Shown: positions 44,616 to 53,954 of the stretch, piece by piece | Position numbering within the stretch: position 1 is the first letter of the stretch | How the letters are laid out: each line of letters opens with the position of its first letter | Source: Desulfovibrio sp. | GTDB lineage: Bacteria > Desulfobacterota > Desulfovibrionia > Desulfovibrionales > Desulfovibrionaceae | Assembly (NCBI GenBank): GCA_031287575.1 | Contig: JAITSV010000034.1 | Coordinates: forward strand, 62,001 to 126,000 | Reading direction: 5' to 3' | Length of the DNA: 64,000 nucleotides | Notes under the pieces: model-generated | The model's database searches: none | What the model was told of the DNA's origin: nothing | Seen by the model: only the letters and a program-made list of their open reading frames with translations | Position numbers and translations under genes: made by a program

Positions 44616-46988
44616 TCAGTCGGATTCCATGGTCAGGTATTCGGCCATGATCACCTTGAGGCCGAAACCGGGAAAGTTCACGCGGTACTTGTCGGGCGGC
44701 AGATGCTGCACGATCTTGCCGCGCCCGAAGATGCGGTGGGTGCAGTAGCCGCACTGGCCAGCCGGGGCGCTGCCGCCGGACAACAGCGAGGGCGCGGCGG
44801 CATCGGCGGCAGGCTGGCCGCCGGATTGCCCGCCAACCTGCCCCCCTGCCTGCCCTCCGCCGTGGTGCGTTACGCCGGGCAACGGTCGCCCTGCCCCCAC
44901 GGTCCTGCCCGGCGTGGTCCCTTCCGCGAACATGGGCGGGCGGGGAATGCCGGGCGCGCCGTCAAAACGGTTCCCCTGTGCGAAGCCGCCGCCACCCACA
45001 CCGCTCCTGCCGCCGCCAAAGCCTGCTCCGCGTTGTCCGTTCTGCACATCCCGGCGCATCAGCCCGCCGGAATAGCTTTCGTGCATCTCGTCGAACAGAT
45101 GGGCGGGCAGTTCGCGCACGAACGGGCTGGGCACGGCGGGCTGGTTGCCGCCGTCGCCCCGGCTGTACAGGCTGGCGGGCACGAACAGGCACAGGTGGTC
45201 GCGGGCGCGGGTGCAGGCCACGTACATCAGCCGCCGCTCTTCCTCGAAGTCTTCGGCGCGGGCAATGGCGTGGCGCGAAGGAAACCGCTCCTCCACAAGG
45301 TCGATCAGCAGCACCGCCCCCCACTCCAGCCCCTTGGCCGAGTGGATGGTGGACAGCACCACGCTGTCGCGGTTTTCCTCTTCTTCGCCGGGGTCTTCCA
45401 GCGACAGGTCCGAGATGAACAGGTCCAGGTCGCGGTAGGATGCGGCAATCTGGAGCAGTTGCTCCAGCCCTTGCTGCCTGCGCGGCCAGTCGTCGGGGAA
45501 GGCGGCCTCCATGCGCGGCTTGTAGTGCTCCATCACTTCTTCGAGCAGCGAGGTGGGCGTGTGCGGGCGCTTGCGCAGGCCGTCCAGCAGATCCAGGTCC
45601 GCGCGCAGTTCCGGATAACGCAGGCAGGCGCGGCTGGTGGCATCCGGGTTGCCCTGCCGGGCCACCTCGTACAGCTTCAGGGTGGTCTTTGGCCCCACCC
45701 CCTTGGACATGGCGGCAATGCGCTGGAACGCGGGCAGGTCCAGCGGGTTCAGCACCAGGCGCGCGTAGGACAGCACGTCCTTGACGTGGGCCGCTTCCGA
45801 ATAGCGCAGCCCGCCGTACTTGCGAAACTTCACGCCCAGTTTGTTCAGCTGCACTTCCACATGGTACGACTGGTACCCGGCCCGGAACAGCACGGCGATG
45901 TCGTGGGGCGGATAGCTGCGCAGAAATTCCACGATGCGCGAGACCACCAGCGAGGCCTGGGTCAGATCGCTGAGCGGGCGCACCACCTGCGGCCTGTCGC
46001 CCCCTTCGCGCGCGGCGAACAGCTTCTTGCGGTAAGCCTGCGGGGCCTCCGCCAGGATGGCGTTGGTCAGGTCCAGCACCGGCTGCACCGAACGGTAGTT
46101 CTCTTCCAGCTTGATGATCTGCGCGGCGGGGAACAGCTTGGGGAAATCCAGGATGTTGCGTACGTCCGCTCCGCGAAAGGCGTAGATGGACTGGGCGTCG
46201 TCGCCCACGGCCATGATGTTGCCGCCCTCGCCCGCCAGCAGATGCACCAGCCGGGCCTGCACCAGGTTGGTGTCCTGGTATTCGTCCACCATGATGTAGC
46301 GGAACTTGGCGCGGCACCAGTCCAGCACGTCGGCCCGTTCGCGCAGCAGCCGCTCCAGTTCGAAGAGCAGGTCGTCGTAGTCCAGCAGGCCGTGCTCGCG
46401 GCGGTAGGCGTGGTAGGCGGCGGCAATGCGACCGATGCCTTCGGCGTGCACCAGCAGGTGGAATGCCTCGCGCCGGATCACCTCGTCGATGTCCAGTTCC
46501 TTGTTGCGGGACTTGCTGATGAGCCCCACGATGTTCTGGGTGCGCGGAAAGGACCGGTCGCCCTTGCCGATGCCCAGATTGTCCTTGCAGTGGCGCACCG
46601 CGTCCACGATGTCCGCGCCGTCCATGACGGTCAGGTCGCCCGCCTCGTAGCCCGAGGGGCGGAACTGGCGCAGCACCGAATAGGCGAAGGCGTGAAAGGT
46701 GCCGCCCTGCACCCCGGTGACCCCGTGCATCCCGCCGTGCACGGCGGCGGTGGCGCTGTGTTCCAGCAGTCGCCCGGCCCGGTGCAGCATTTCGCGCGCG
46801 GACTTGCGGGTGAAGGTAAGCAGCAGGATGGCGGATGCGGGCACGCCCTGCTCCACCAGATTGGCCAGCCGGTAGACGATGGTGCGCGTCTTGCCGCTGC
46901 CCGCACCGGCAATGACCAGCACGGGACCCTCCAGGGTGGTGGCGGCCTGATACTGGGCGGGATTCAGTTCGTTTCGGTAATCTATCAT
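44616..46988 (-). CDS. UvrD/PcrA-type superfamily 1 DNA helicase
   Basis: 790-aa 3'-to-5' helicase for repair and restart. Helicase motifs in order: AGAGSGKT (I), LLLTFTRKSAREM (Ia), DEYQDTN (II), VGDDAQSIYAFRGA (III), LEENYRS (IV), STIHSAKGLEW (V) and YVACTRARDHL (VI). A glycine/glutamine-rich linker (about 660-745) joins the motor to the C-terminal segment CGYCTHRIFGRGKI, the conserved end of PcrA-like proteins, here with a CxxC. It lies between an AP-superfamily hydrolase gene and thiL on the same strand. Confidence 0.9.
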   Translation of the reverse strand: MIDYRNELNPAQYQAATTLEGPVLVIAGAGSGKTRTIVYRLANLVEQGVPASAILLLTFTRKSAREMLHRAGRLLEHSATAAVHGGMHGVTGVQGGTFHAFAYSVLRQFRPSGYEAGDLTVMDGADIVDAVRHCKDNLGIGKGDRSFPRTQNIVGLISKSRNKELDIDEVIRREAFHLLVHAEGIGRIAAAYHAYRREHGLLDYDDLLFELERLLRERADVLDWCRAKFRYIMVDEYQDTNLVQARLVHLLAGEGGNIMAVGDDAQSIYAFRGADVRNILDFPKLFPAAQIIKLEENYRSVQPVLDLTNAILAEAPQAYRKKLFAAREGGDRPQVVRPLSDLTQASLVVSRIVEFLRSYPPHDIAVLFRAGYQSYHVEVQLNKLGVKFRKYGGLRYSEAAHVKDVLSYARLVLNPLDLPAFQRIAAMSKGVGPKTTLKLYEVARQGNPDATSRACLRYPELRADLDLLDGLRKRPHTPTSLLEEVMEHYKPRMEAAFPDDWPRRQQGLEQLLQIAASYRDLDLFISDLSLEDPGEEEENRDSVVLSTIHSAKGLEWGAVLLIDLVEERFPSRHAIARAEDFEEERRLMYVACTRARDHLCLFVPASLYSRGDGGNQPAVPSPFVRELPAHLFDEMHESYSGGLMRRDVQNGQRGAGFGGGRSGVGGGGFAQGNRFDGAPGIPRPPMFAEGTTPGRTVGAGRPLPGVTHHGGGQAGGQVGGQSGGQPAADAAAPSLLSGGSAPAGQCGYCTHRIFGRGKIVQHLPPDKYRVNFPGFGLKVIMAEYLTMESD

Positions 46989-47044
46989 ATGGTTGCCGGA
47001 TGCCTGTCGGTACGTTTACGGTAAAAAGCCTGTAGTGGCGCAGT

Positions 47045-48814
47045 TCAGCGCGCGCGGATACGCGGGCTATCGGCAAGTGATGCAGGCGATACGTCGGCAT
47101 GCGCCGGGCCGGACGCGGAGGACGCGCTGGATGCGCCAGGCGCGCCGGGCACCGGGCCGGGCGCAGTGCCGGAAACACCGCCGCCCTGCCCCAACGCGGA
47201 CGCTTTTTCGCCGCGCCAGTCCGCCTGCCCGGTGAGCGCCGCCGGATACGCCACGGCGCGGACCGGCGCATCCAGCCCGAAGTGGCGCAACACAAGCGCG
47301 CCCACGTCGCGCACCGAAACCGGCGCGACAATGCCTGGCTGTCCGGCCTGCGAATCGTACCAGAAGGCGTCATCCGGGGTGTGGGTGCCGGTGCGCCCGT
47401 ACTGTTCCGGCAGGCCGAAGACCTGGCCGCGGTTCCACTTGGCCTTCAGGTCGAAGCCGTAGGCGGGCACGCAGACCAGATCCGGCGCGGCCCAGCGCAG
47501 GGGCGGGCCGTCTTCCGGAGCGGGGGGGACGACGGGGCCGGCAGCCGGGGCGGATGCCTGCGTGCCGGAAAGCAGCAGACGCCCACCTGTCCCGGAAATG
47601 ATCGGCCCGGCAACGCCCAACTCCGGTCCAGTCAGACCCGAGCGGGTCTGGCACGATCCGCCCTGCTCCGGTGCTGCCTGGCCCAGCGCACCCTGTCCCG
47701 GCACCTCCGGCCCGTAGGCCTCGTCCGCCGTAAGCACGGCGCGGAATACCGGCGCGCCGTCGAAAGTCAATTCCATCAGTTCGCGCCGCAGCCGTTCGGC
47801 CAGTCGCCACCCCGCCGCGTCGTCCAGCGTGCCGTCCGGAAAGCGGCGGCGGGTGCGCAGGTAGATGCGGCCCGGGTCCAGCGCAAAGGCCGCGCTGTCC
47901 GGGTGCAGGGTGGTGGCATCCAGTTCGTGGCACTGTTCCACGCCGCCGGGCGTGACCTGACGCAGCAGGCCCTGCCCGCGCAGCCAGGCGTTCAGGTCCA
48001 CCTCTGCCCGCACCGGGCCGAACCCGTGGTCGGCCAGCGCCACCAGGCGCACCGGGCGACCGTCACGCGCGGAAAGGGCCTTGGCGAGGTCCAGCACCTC
48101 GCCCACCAACGCGTCCCATTCCGCCAGAAATTCCATGCACGCCGGGTGCCGCGGGTGGCCTTCGTCGGTTACCGCGTCCCACAGGAAGTGGAACAGCCGG
48201 TCGGTTTCCGTCAGCACCAGCACGAACAGGTTCCACGCAAGGTCGGGCCACAGCAGGCGCAGCGCCGCGCGGCGCGAGGCCAGGGTGGCGCGCAGTTCCG
48301 TCAGCAGGTGGGCCGGGTCCGAGCCGCCGCGCGCGGTGTCGGCCTCCAGCCGGTAGCCCGCCCCGGTCAGCGGCCCCAGCAGGAACGGCGGATGCACCGC
48401 CCGCGCAAGGTCGTGCGCCACGAACCCGGACACCAGCATGCCCGAAATGGGCCGTGCCGGGTAGGTATTGGGCAGGTTGATGACCCGGCTGGTCAGCCCG
48501 TGCTCGCCCAGGCGGTCGAAAATGGTGGGCGCGGTCACCTGCGAGAAGTCCGCCAGCGACAGCTGCCGGGTGGTCACGTTGAACCGCGTGAAGCCGTACA
48601 CCCCGTGCGCCTCCGGCCCGGACGCCGTGTAGAACGAGGTCCAGTTTACCGGCGAAAGGTCGGGAAGCTCGGCGGCCAGGGCCGACGCGTTGGGGGATGC
48701 GGCGATGCGGGCAAGGTTGGGGGTGCGGCCCTGGGCGCAAAGGTGGCGGGCCAGCGAGAACGGCAGGCCGTCCAGCCCGAGCACCACCAGACGGGGGCGC
48801 GTGTCCGTGTGCAT
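47045..48814 (-). CDS. Alkaline phosphatase superfamily hydrolase (phosphodiesterase/nucleotide pyrophosphatase-like)
   Basis: 589 aa. The N-terminal LVVLGLDGLPFSL gives the first metal-binding aspartate, WTSFYTASGPEAHGVYGF the nucleophile region, and ADHGFG a later metal pair. This is the type I phosphodiesterase/sulfatase-like fold, acting on phosphate (or other) esters; no signal peptide is seen, so it may be cytoplasmic. A low-complexity insert of roughly 65 residues (about 400-465) and an Ala/Ser-rich end are unusual. The start lacks a strong ribosome-binding site. Substrate unknown. Confidence 0.78.
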   Translation of the reverse strand: MHTDTRPRLVVLGLDGLPFSLARHLCAQGRTPNLARIAASPNASALAAELPDLSPVNWTSFYTASGPEAHGVYGFTRFNVTTRQLSLADFSQVTAPTIFDRLGEHGLTSRVINLPNTYPARPISGMLVSGFVAHDLARAVHPPFLLGPLTGAGYRLEADTARGGSDPAHLLTELRATLASRRAALRLLWPDLAWNLFVLVLTETDRLFHFLWDAVTDEGHPRHPACMEFLAEWDALVGEVLDLAKALSARDGRPVRLVALADHGFGPVRAEVDLNAWLRGQGLLRQVTPGGVEQCHELDATTLHPDSAAFALDPGRIYLRTRRRFPDGTLDDAAGWRLAERLRRELMELTFDGAPVFRAVLTADEAYGPEVPGQGALGQAAPEQGGSCQTRSGLTGPELGVAGPIISGTGGRLLLSGTQASAPAAGPVVPPAPEDGPPLRWAAPDLVCVPAYGFDLKAKWNRGQVFGLPEQYGRTGTHTPDDAFWYDSQAGQPGIVAPVSVRDVGALVLRHFGLDAPVRAVAYPAALTGQADWRGEKASALGQGGGVSGTAPGPVPGAPGASSASSASGPAHADVSPASLADSPRIRAR

Positions 48815-49026
48815 ACCCAGCCTGTAGCAGATGGGGGGGCGATGCGCCAGCGCGCCCAAGGCACGGCGGGCGCGGCAGGGGCGGCGGGAAACGGCGAGGG
48901 CCAGCCCGCCAATGCCCATCCGCCACACCGCCAAAACGTCGCGGGGGTGGACCGCTGGCCTTGGCGCATCGTCCCACAGCGCAACGCGGCGACATCCACG
49001 AACTGTGACCGCGCCGCCCCTTCCGG

Positions 49027-49230
49027 CTATGCCCCGCGCTTGCGCCGCGCGGTGATGGTCTCGCCGCCCACGCCCCAGTTGTCGGTGTCCACCTCGTCGA
49101 TGGTCACCACCGTGGTGGCGGGATTCTTGCCCAGGATGTCCACCAGCAACTGCGTGACGCCCTGGATGAGCGCCGCCTTCTGCTCGCTGGTGGCGCCTTC
49201 GCGGGTGATGCGGATGTTGACGTAGGGCAT
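49027..49230 (-). CDS. 4-oxalocrotonate tautomerase-family protein
   Basis: 67-aa tautomerase with catalytic proline directly after Met (MPYVNIRITREGAT), which becomes Pro1 on Met removal; an arginine follows in the usual area. Hexamer-forming family that moves protons between keto and enol acids. AAGGAG precedes the ATG. Its physiological substrate is unknown; no aromatic degradation genes are nearby. Confidence 0.87.
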   Translation of the reverse strand: MPYVNIRITREGATSEQKAALIQGVTQLLVDILGKNPATTVVTIDEVDTDNWGVGGETITARRKRGA

Positions 49231-49644
49231 GGGAAGCTCCTTGTACGGGGGTTGGGTACGCCAGTATCCATCGCCGGGGCGGGCGCGTCCAGCCCTGCCG
49301 CGCCCCTGCCATTTTGACGTCCGGCACATCCACGCTCTATCATGGGGAAAACATGCGCCCCGTGATAGGGGAAGGTGATGCACCCCGCCGCAACCGACCG
49401 CGCGCGGCGAGGAGAAACCGTGACGGCAGGCGCCCACCGGGCTGCGTCGGACGACACAAAGCCGGATAGACCTTGTCGGCTCGACGACACCGGCCTGACG
49501 ACACCGGCCTGACCATGCCGATTCGGGGACACCGTCCGGCACGCTGGTCCGGCCAGGTTGCCGCGGCCACACCGTACCGGCCAACTGCCCCGACCTAACT
49601 GCCCCGGCGCAACTGCCCTGACGCCACATACACAAGGACCGACC
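49231..49644. other. 414-bp divergent gap with short direct repeats
   Basis: Two tandem copies of GACGACACCGGCCT (49483-49510) and three AACTGCCC-type copies (about 49578-49620) are present. No gene or terminator is evident; it must hold promoters of both flanking genes. Confidence 0.5.
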
Positions 49645-50151
49645 ATGGCCAAATTCGACTGTGAACTCTTCGGCCACTTCGTCTACGGGCCGGAACTGAG
49701 CTACAACGACCTGCTGGCCCGCGAGGCGGAACTGGTGGACGCCATCCACGGCGCGCTCGAAACCAGCGGCGGCGAACACATCGACTTCACCCCCACGGGC
49801 GATGCCCTGCGCGTGCAATGCGTGTTCGTCCACCACGAGGAAACGATATTCCACGCGGCCTGCGCCGCCGTGGCCCCCCTACTGCGCGGCGACGTGGAAG
49901 GGCGCATGCTGTTCGTCGACAAGGGGCTGGACCTGCTACACCTGTACCTGCTGGCCGACGGCGCCTGGCAGGAAGCCGCCCTGCGCCTGCCCGACGCCCG
50001 CGCGGGCATGGCCGCCCATGCCCACAAGGACCCGGCCCTGACCGTGGTGCCCACCACCCGGCCCAAACCGCCAGCGGCCCGTGCCAAACGCGGAAAGGGT
50101 GGGGGCGGCGGCAAGAGCGACGGCAAGGCCGTCGCGAAACCGGGGGCGTGA
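49645..50151 (+). CDS. Hypothetical protein with basic C-terminal tail
   Basis: 168 aa. Residues 1-125 look globular (MAKFDCELFGHFVYGPELSY) with no motif I recognise; the last about 35 residues are Lys/Gly/Ala-rich (KRGKGGGGGKS) and probably disordered or nucleic-acid binding. The ATG follows AAGGACCGACC. Codon use is like its neighbours, which supports a real gene. No function proposed. Confidence 0.65.
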   Translation: MAKFDCELFGHFVYGPELSYNDLLAREAELVDAIHGALETSGGEHIDFTPTGDALRVQCVFVHHEETIFHAACAAVAPLLRGDVEGRMLFVDKGLDLLHLYLLADGAWQEAALRLPDARAGMAAHAHKDPALTVVPTTRPKPPAARAKRGKGGGGGKSDGKAVAKPGA

Positions 50152-50347
50152 CACCCGACGGATGATTCCTGGCAGTCCGCGTCCGCTGTCCCGGCACCGT
50201 GGCCAGGGGCTTTGACCTGACGCGCGGACCGGATGCATGGACCGCAGGCCGGATGCAGTCCACCACACGAGACATCGGGCACCCGCCACCATCTGACGCC
50301 CAGCGGGATCGCACCTTGCACGTCCCGCCGCCCCCGCCACCCCGACA

Positions 50348-50376
50348 TTGACGGCAACCCGCCCGCATACTAGGGT
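50348..50376 (+). promoter_or_regulatory. Sigma70-type promoter of the tRNA-Leu gene
   Basis: TTGACG (50348-50353), 17 bp, then TAGGGT (50371-50376), ending 19 bp before the tRNA. Confidence 0.5.
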
Positions 50377-50395
50377 TTCGGCCCATTCCCACCGT

Positions 50396-50482
50396 GCCCG
50401 GATGGCGGAACTGGCAGACGCAAGGGACTTAAAATCCCTCGGCCTCACGGCTGTGCGGGTTCAATCCCCGCTCCGGGCACCA
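50396..50482 (+). tRNA. tRNA-Leu (anticodon UAA), CCA encoded
   Basis: Acceptor GCCCGGA pairs with TCCGGGC; the anticodon arm AGGGA-CTTAAAA-TCCCT gives UAA (reads UUA); the T-arm contains GGTTCAATCC; a long variable arm is present as in class II tRNAs; CCA is encoded. The Fic gene starts 62 bp downstream. No repeat of its 3' end was seen in the next 1.5 kb. Confidence 0.95.
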
Positions 50483-50544
50483 CTTCTTTTCCCACCGCCA
50501 CAGTCGCAGCCCAGCGAACGTTCCGTCAGCAAGCGAGAATCCCG

Positions 50545-51678
50545 ATGAAATTCGAAGAGTTCACCTCCGGGAAATTCGTCCAGCAGTACGAATACAAAAG
50601 CTTTACCCCCACCTTGGTGAACCGCGAATGGGCGTGGGAAGACCCGCGCATCAACAGTCTGCTGGAAGAGACCACACGCAGTCTTACCGAGTTGGATGCC
50701 TTTTCCAGGATGGTCCCGGACGTGGACCGTTACATTTACATGCACGTCCTGAAGGAGGCCAACACCTCCAGCCGTATCGAGGGTACGCGGACGGAAATGG
50801 ACGACGCCCTGCGCGACAGGATGCATGTTGCCGAGGAAAAACGCGACGACTGGCAGGAAGTGCACAATTACATCGACGCCATGAACATGGCCATCCAGGA
50901 ATTGGCGGAGCTTCCGCTATCGAACAGGCTGCTGCGGAAAACGCACGAAATACTGATGCAAGGGGTTCGCGGGGAACGCAAGACACCCGGCGAATTCCGC
51001 CGTTCGCAAAACTGGATTGGCGGGGCGTCGCTGAAAGACGCCGTCTTCATTCCACCCCACCATGACGAACTCCCCGAACTGCTCAGCGATCTTGAAAAAT
51101 TCTGGCACAACGAAGAAATCCACGTCCCGCACATCATCCGGGTGGCCATAAGCCATTATCAGTTCGAGACCATCCACCCGTTTCTGGATGACAACGGAAG
51201 AATCGGCCGCTTGCTCATCACCCTGTACCTCATCAGCGCCGGGCTGCTGAGCAAACCGTGCCTGTACCTTTCCGCGCATATGGAAAAACACAAGGGGCAA
51301 TACTACGACGCCCTGACGGGAGTGCGCGTTTCCAACGACCTCGGCCACTGGGTCCGCTTTTTCCTTGTGGCCATGCGCGATACGGCCCGCAACGGGGTCG
51401 CCACGTTCCGGAACATCATGGCCGTCAAGGACCGCTCCCTGCAGAAAGTCCTTTCGCTGGGTGCGCGTTCGGCCAATGCCCAACGGTTGCTGGACTCCCT
51501 GTACATGAACCCGGTCACCAACGGAAAACTCGTGGCCCGGAACCTCGGCATATCGCCCCCAACGGCCAACACCCTTATCGATGAAATGGTCCGCCTTGGC
51601 ATTCTTGAGGAAATGACCGGTTTGCAACGCAACAGAGAGTACATGTTCACCGAGTACTACCGGCTGTTCCTCGACTGA
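50545..51678 (+). CDS. Fic-domain protein (AMPylase/UMPylase family) with N-terminal inhibitory helix
   Basis: 377 aa. The catalytic Fic loop HPFLDDNGRIGR is intact, so nucleotide transfer to a protein hydroxyl is expected. An SSRIEGT motif near residue 75 matches the inhibitory [S/T]xxxE[G/N] helix of class II Fic proteins, which blocks ATP until released. The C-terminus has a winged-helix-like segment (ATFRNIMA... ISPPTANTLIDEMVRLG), suggesting DNA or target binding. Its base composition is clearly lower in GC than neighbours, and it directly follows a tRNA, which hints at horizontal gain. No antitoxin gene is adjacent, consistent with self-inhibition. Confidence 0.9.
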   Translation: MKFEEFTSGKFVQQYEYKSFTPTLVNREWAWEDPRINSLLEETTRSLTELDAFSRMVPDVDRYIYMHVLKEANTSSRIEGTRTEMDDALRDRMHVAEEKRDDWQEVHNYIDAMNMAIQELAELPLSNRLLRKTHEILMQGVRGERKTPGEFRRSQNWIGGASLKDAVFIPPHHDELPELLSDLEKFWHNEEIHVPHIIRVAISHYQFETIHPFLDDNGRIGRLLITLYLISAGLLSKPCLYLSAHMEKHKGQYYDALTGVRVSNDLGHWVRFFLVAMRDTARNGVATFRNIMAVKDRSLQKVLSLGARSANAQRLLDSLYMNPVTNGKLVARNLGISPPTANTLIDEMVRLGILEEMTGLQRNREYMFTEYYRLFLD

Positions 51679-51815
51679 CCGGAACACCCATTGCCTAAAA
51701 TTTCGCGCAAAATTTTTTCCTTGCTTGGCACACTAGTTAAATTTACGGCCTGTTTTTTAATTAGCGGCCCCAAGTAATAAAAATCCCCCCCTGAAATTGA
51801 CGCACTCCCGGTCGC

Positions 51816-53882
51816 CTACTCCTCCGCCGTCACCCCCGTATTCCACATCTCGGCGTACAGGCCGCCGCGCGCCAGCAGTTCGCGCGGGGTGCCGCGTTCC
51901 ACTTCGCGGCCCTGGTCCAGTACGATGACGCAATCGAAGTCGGCCAAGGTGGACAGGCGGTGCGCCACGGCGATGACCATGCGGGCCGGGCGGGCCGCTC
52001 CCGCCGACTTGCCGGAGGGGTCGGGCTGGCCGGGGTGTTCCTCCGTCGGGGTACAGTCCCCTCCGCCACACACTCCGTCGCCTTGCGGCGGAATGCTCCC
52101 GGCGCCTGCGCCTGCTTCCACGGCGCCCCTCACTCTCTCTTCCCCGGTCGCCTCCACTCCCCCCTTCCCAGCCACCACGCCAGCCCTCACCTCTGCCCCC
52201 TGCCCAGCCGCCAGCCCCGCAAGATTGCGCTTGATGCGCTGCTCGGTCAGCGAATCCACGGCGGATGTCGCCTCGTCCAGAATCAGCACCGCGGGGTCGC
52301 GCAGCAGGGCGCGGGCCAGGGCGATGCGCTGGCGCTGCCCGCCGGACAGTTTCAGCCCGCGCTCGCCGATGAACGTGGCGTAGCCGTCGGGCAGATCGGT
52401 GATGAAGTCGTGCGCATCGGCCATGCGCGCGGCCTCGCGCACCGCCGCGTCGTCGGCGTGCGGCGCGCCCAGGCGGATGTTTTCCTCCACCGTGCCGTGA
52501 AAGATGAACGGATCCTGCGGCACGTAGCCGATGTGTGACCGGTACGAGGCCAAGGTCCAGTGGGCCAGCGGGCGACCATTGACCAGCACCTCGCCCTGCC
52601 GGGGGTCGTGCAGGCGCAGCAGCAGGCGCACCAGGGTGCTCTTGCCCGCGCCCGATGGCCCCACGATGCCCAGCGACATGCCCTCGGTCACCGTCAGGTT
52701 CATGCCGTGCAGGGCGTCGTCGCCACCGCTCTCGCCATAACCGTACCCCGCGCCGCGCAGTTCGATGCGCCGGGGCGGCTCGCGCAGGTCCTCCGCGTCC
52801 GGTGCGTCCACCACCGTGGGCCGGGCCAGCAGCAGTTCGTCGATGCGCGTCAGGGCGGCGCGGGCCTGCTGCACCTGGTTGGCCACCATGCCCGCCGCGA
52901 AGATGGGCAGCACCAGGCGCATGCCCATGAACACGAAGGTGGTGTAGGCGCCCACGCTGGGGCCGTCGCCCTGCGCCGCCAGCCATCCGCCCCCGCCGAT
53001 GAGCAGCGCGAAGGACAACCCCGCCGCGATGAAGATGGCCGGAATGAACCTGGCCCGCGTGCGCGCGGCGGCAATGCCCGCATCGCGGTATTCTGCGGAC
53101 CGGGCGCGCAGGCGCTCCATCTCGTGGTCCTGGGCGTTGGCGGCCTGCAACTCGGCCACGCCGTGCAGGCTGTTTTCCAGCACCCCGGCAAAGCCCCCCG
53201 CCGCCTTGCGGGCGTGCAGGTACTGGGGCCGGATGCGCCGGGCAAAGTGCACCATCAGCCACGCCACGCCGGGCACGGGCACCAGCAGCAGCATGGCCAG
53301 CCGCCAGTCCAGCCAGAGCATCCAGCCATAGGTGCCGCAGACCATCATGCCCACGCGCACCGCGCCGGGCAGGGTGTCGGACACCACGGCCTCCAGGGTG
53401 TCCACGTCGCCGGAAACCACGTTCATCAGGTCGCCCTTGCGGCGACTTTCGTAGAACCCGGCGTCCAGCCGCAGCAGGTGGCCATACAGGGCCATGCGCA
53501 GCGCGTGGCGCAGCCGCTGGGCCACGTCGGCCAGCATGTAGTCGCTGCCGCACTGGAAGGCGGCCAGCCCGCTGAACGCCCCCAGCACCAGCGTGCCGTA
53601 CAGCAGATAGGTTTCGGGCGCGGTCTGCCCCCCGGTGACGGCGTCCACCACCACCCCCAGCAGGGCCATGGGGACAAGGTCGCACAGCCGGGCCAGCAGG
53701 CTGCCCGCAATGCCCAGGGCAAAGCGACCCCGCAGGGGACGCAGCAGCGCGGCCACCAGATGGCGCCCCGTGGGAGGGGTGTGCGGAGCAGGCGGGGCGG
53801 CGGAAACGGAGGCCGATGCGGTATCGGCGGCAGTGGGAACGGGGGCGGCGGGCCCCGGCATGGTGGCGTTCAAGGGGTGCAT
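51816..53882 (-). CDS. ABC exporter (fused membrane and ATPase domains)
   Basis: About 688 aa: a six-helix exporter domain (residues about 40-330) and an ATPase with Walker A GPSGAGKS, signature LSGGQRQRIALARA, Walker B ILDEATSAVD, and switch histidine in VAHRLSTLADF. Between the D-loop and the H-loop about 80 extra low-complexity residues (about 555-634, rich in Gly/Ala/Glu with a CGGGDC stretch) are inserted. It exports an unknown substrate. The start is uncertain (53882 or 53861, no clear ribosome-binding site). It is divergent from a DtxR-family metal regulator 72 bp away, so metal- or siderophore-linked export is possible. Confidence 0.85.
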   Translation of the reverse strand: MHPLNATMPGPAAPVPTAADTASASVSAAPPAPHTPPTGRHLVAALLRPLRGRFALGIAGSLLARLCDLVPMALLGVVVDAVTGGQTAPETYLLYGTLVLGAFSGLAAFQCGSDYMLADVAQRLRHALRMALYGHLLRLDAGFYESRRKGDLMNVVSGDVDTLEAVVSDTLPGAVRVGMMVCGTYGWMLWLDWRLAMLLLVPVPGVAWLMVHFARRIRPQYLHARKAAGGFAGVLENSLHGVAELQAANAQDHEMERLRARSAEYRDAGIAAARTRARFIPAIFIAAGLSFALLIGGGGWLAAQGDGPSVGAYTTFVFMGMRLVLPIFAAGMVANQVQQARAALTRIDELLLARPTVVDAPDAEDLREPPRRIELRGAGYGYGESGGDDALHGMNLTVTEGMSLGIVGPSGAGKSTLVRLLLRLHDPRQGEVLVNGRPLAHWTLASYRSHIGYVPQDPFIFHGTVEENIRLGAPHADDAAVREAARMADAHDFITDLPDGYATFIGERGLKLSGGQRQRIALARALLRDPAVLILDEATSAVDSLTEQRIKRNLAGLAAGQGAEVRAGVVAGKGGVEATGEERVRGAVEAGAGAGSIPPQGDGVCGGGDCTPTEEHPGQPDPSGKSAGAARPARMVIAVAHRLSTLADFDCVIVLDQGREVERGTPRELLARGGLYAEMWNTGVTAEE

Positions 53883-53954
53883 CCGGAAGTGTTTTGCGAT
53901 ACAGGGGCGAAACGCGCGCGACGGCGCGGACAACACTACACGCAAGGGGCCGAC

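Noticed and set aside
50396..52000. Integrated element using tRNA-Leu as attachment site
   Set aside because: No integrase gene and no downstream copy of the tRNA 3' end were found; only the Fic gene's composition hints at transfer.
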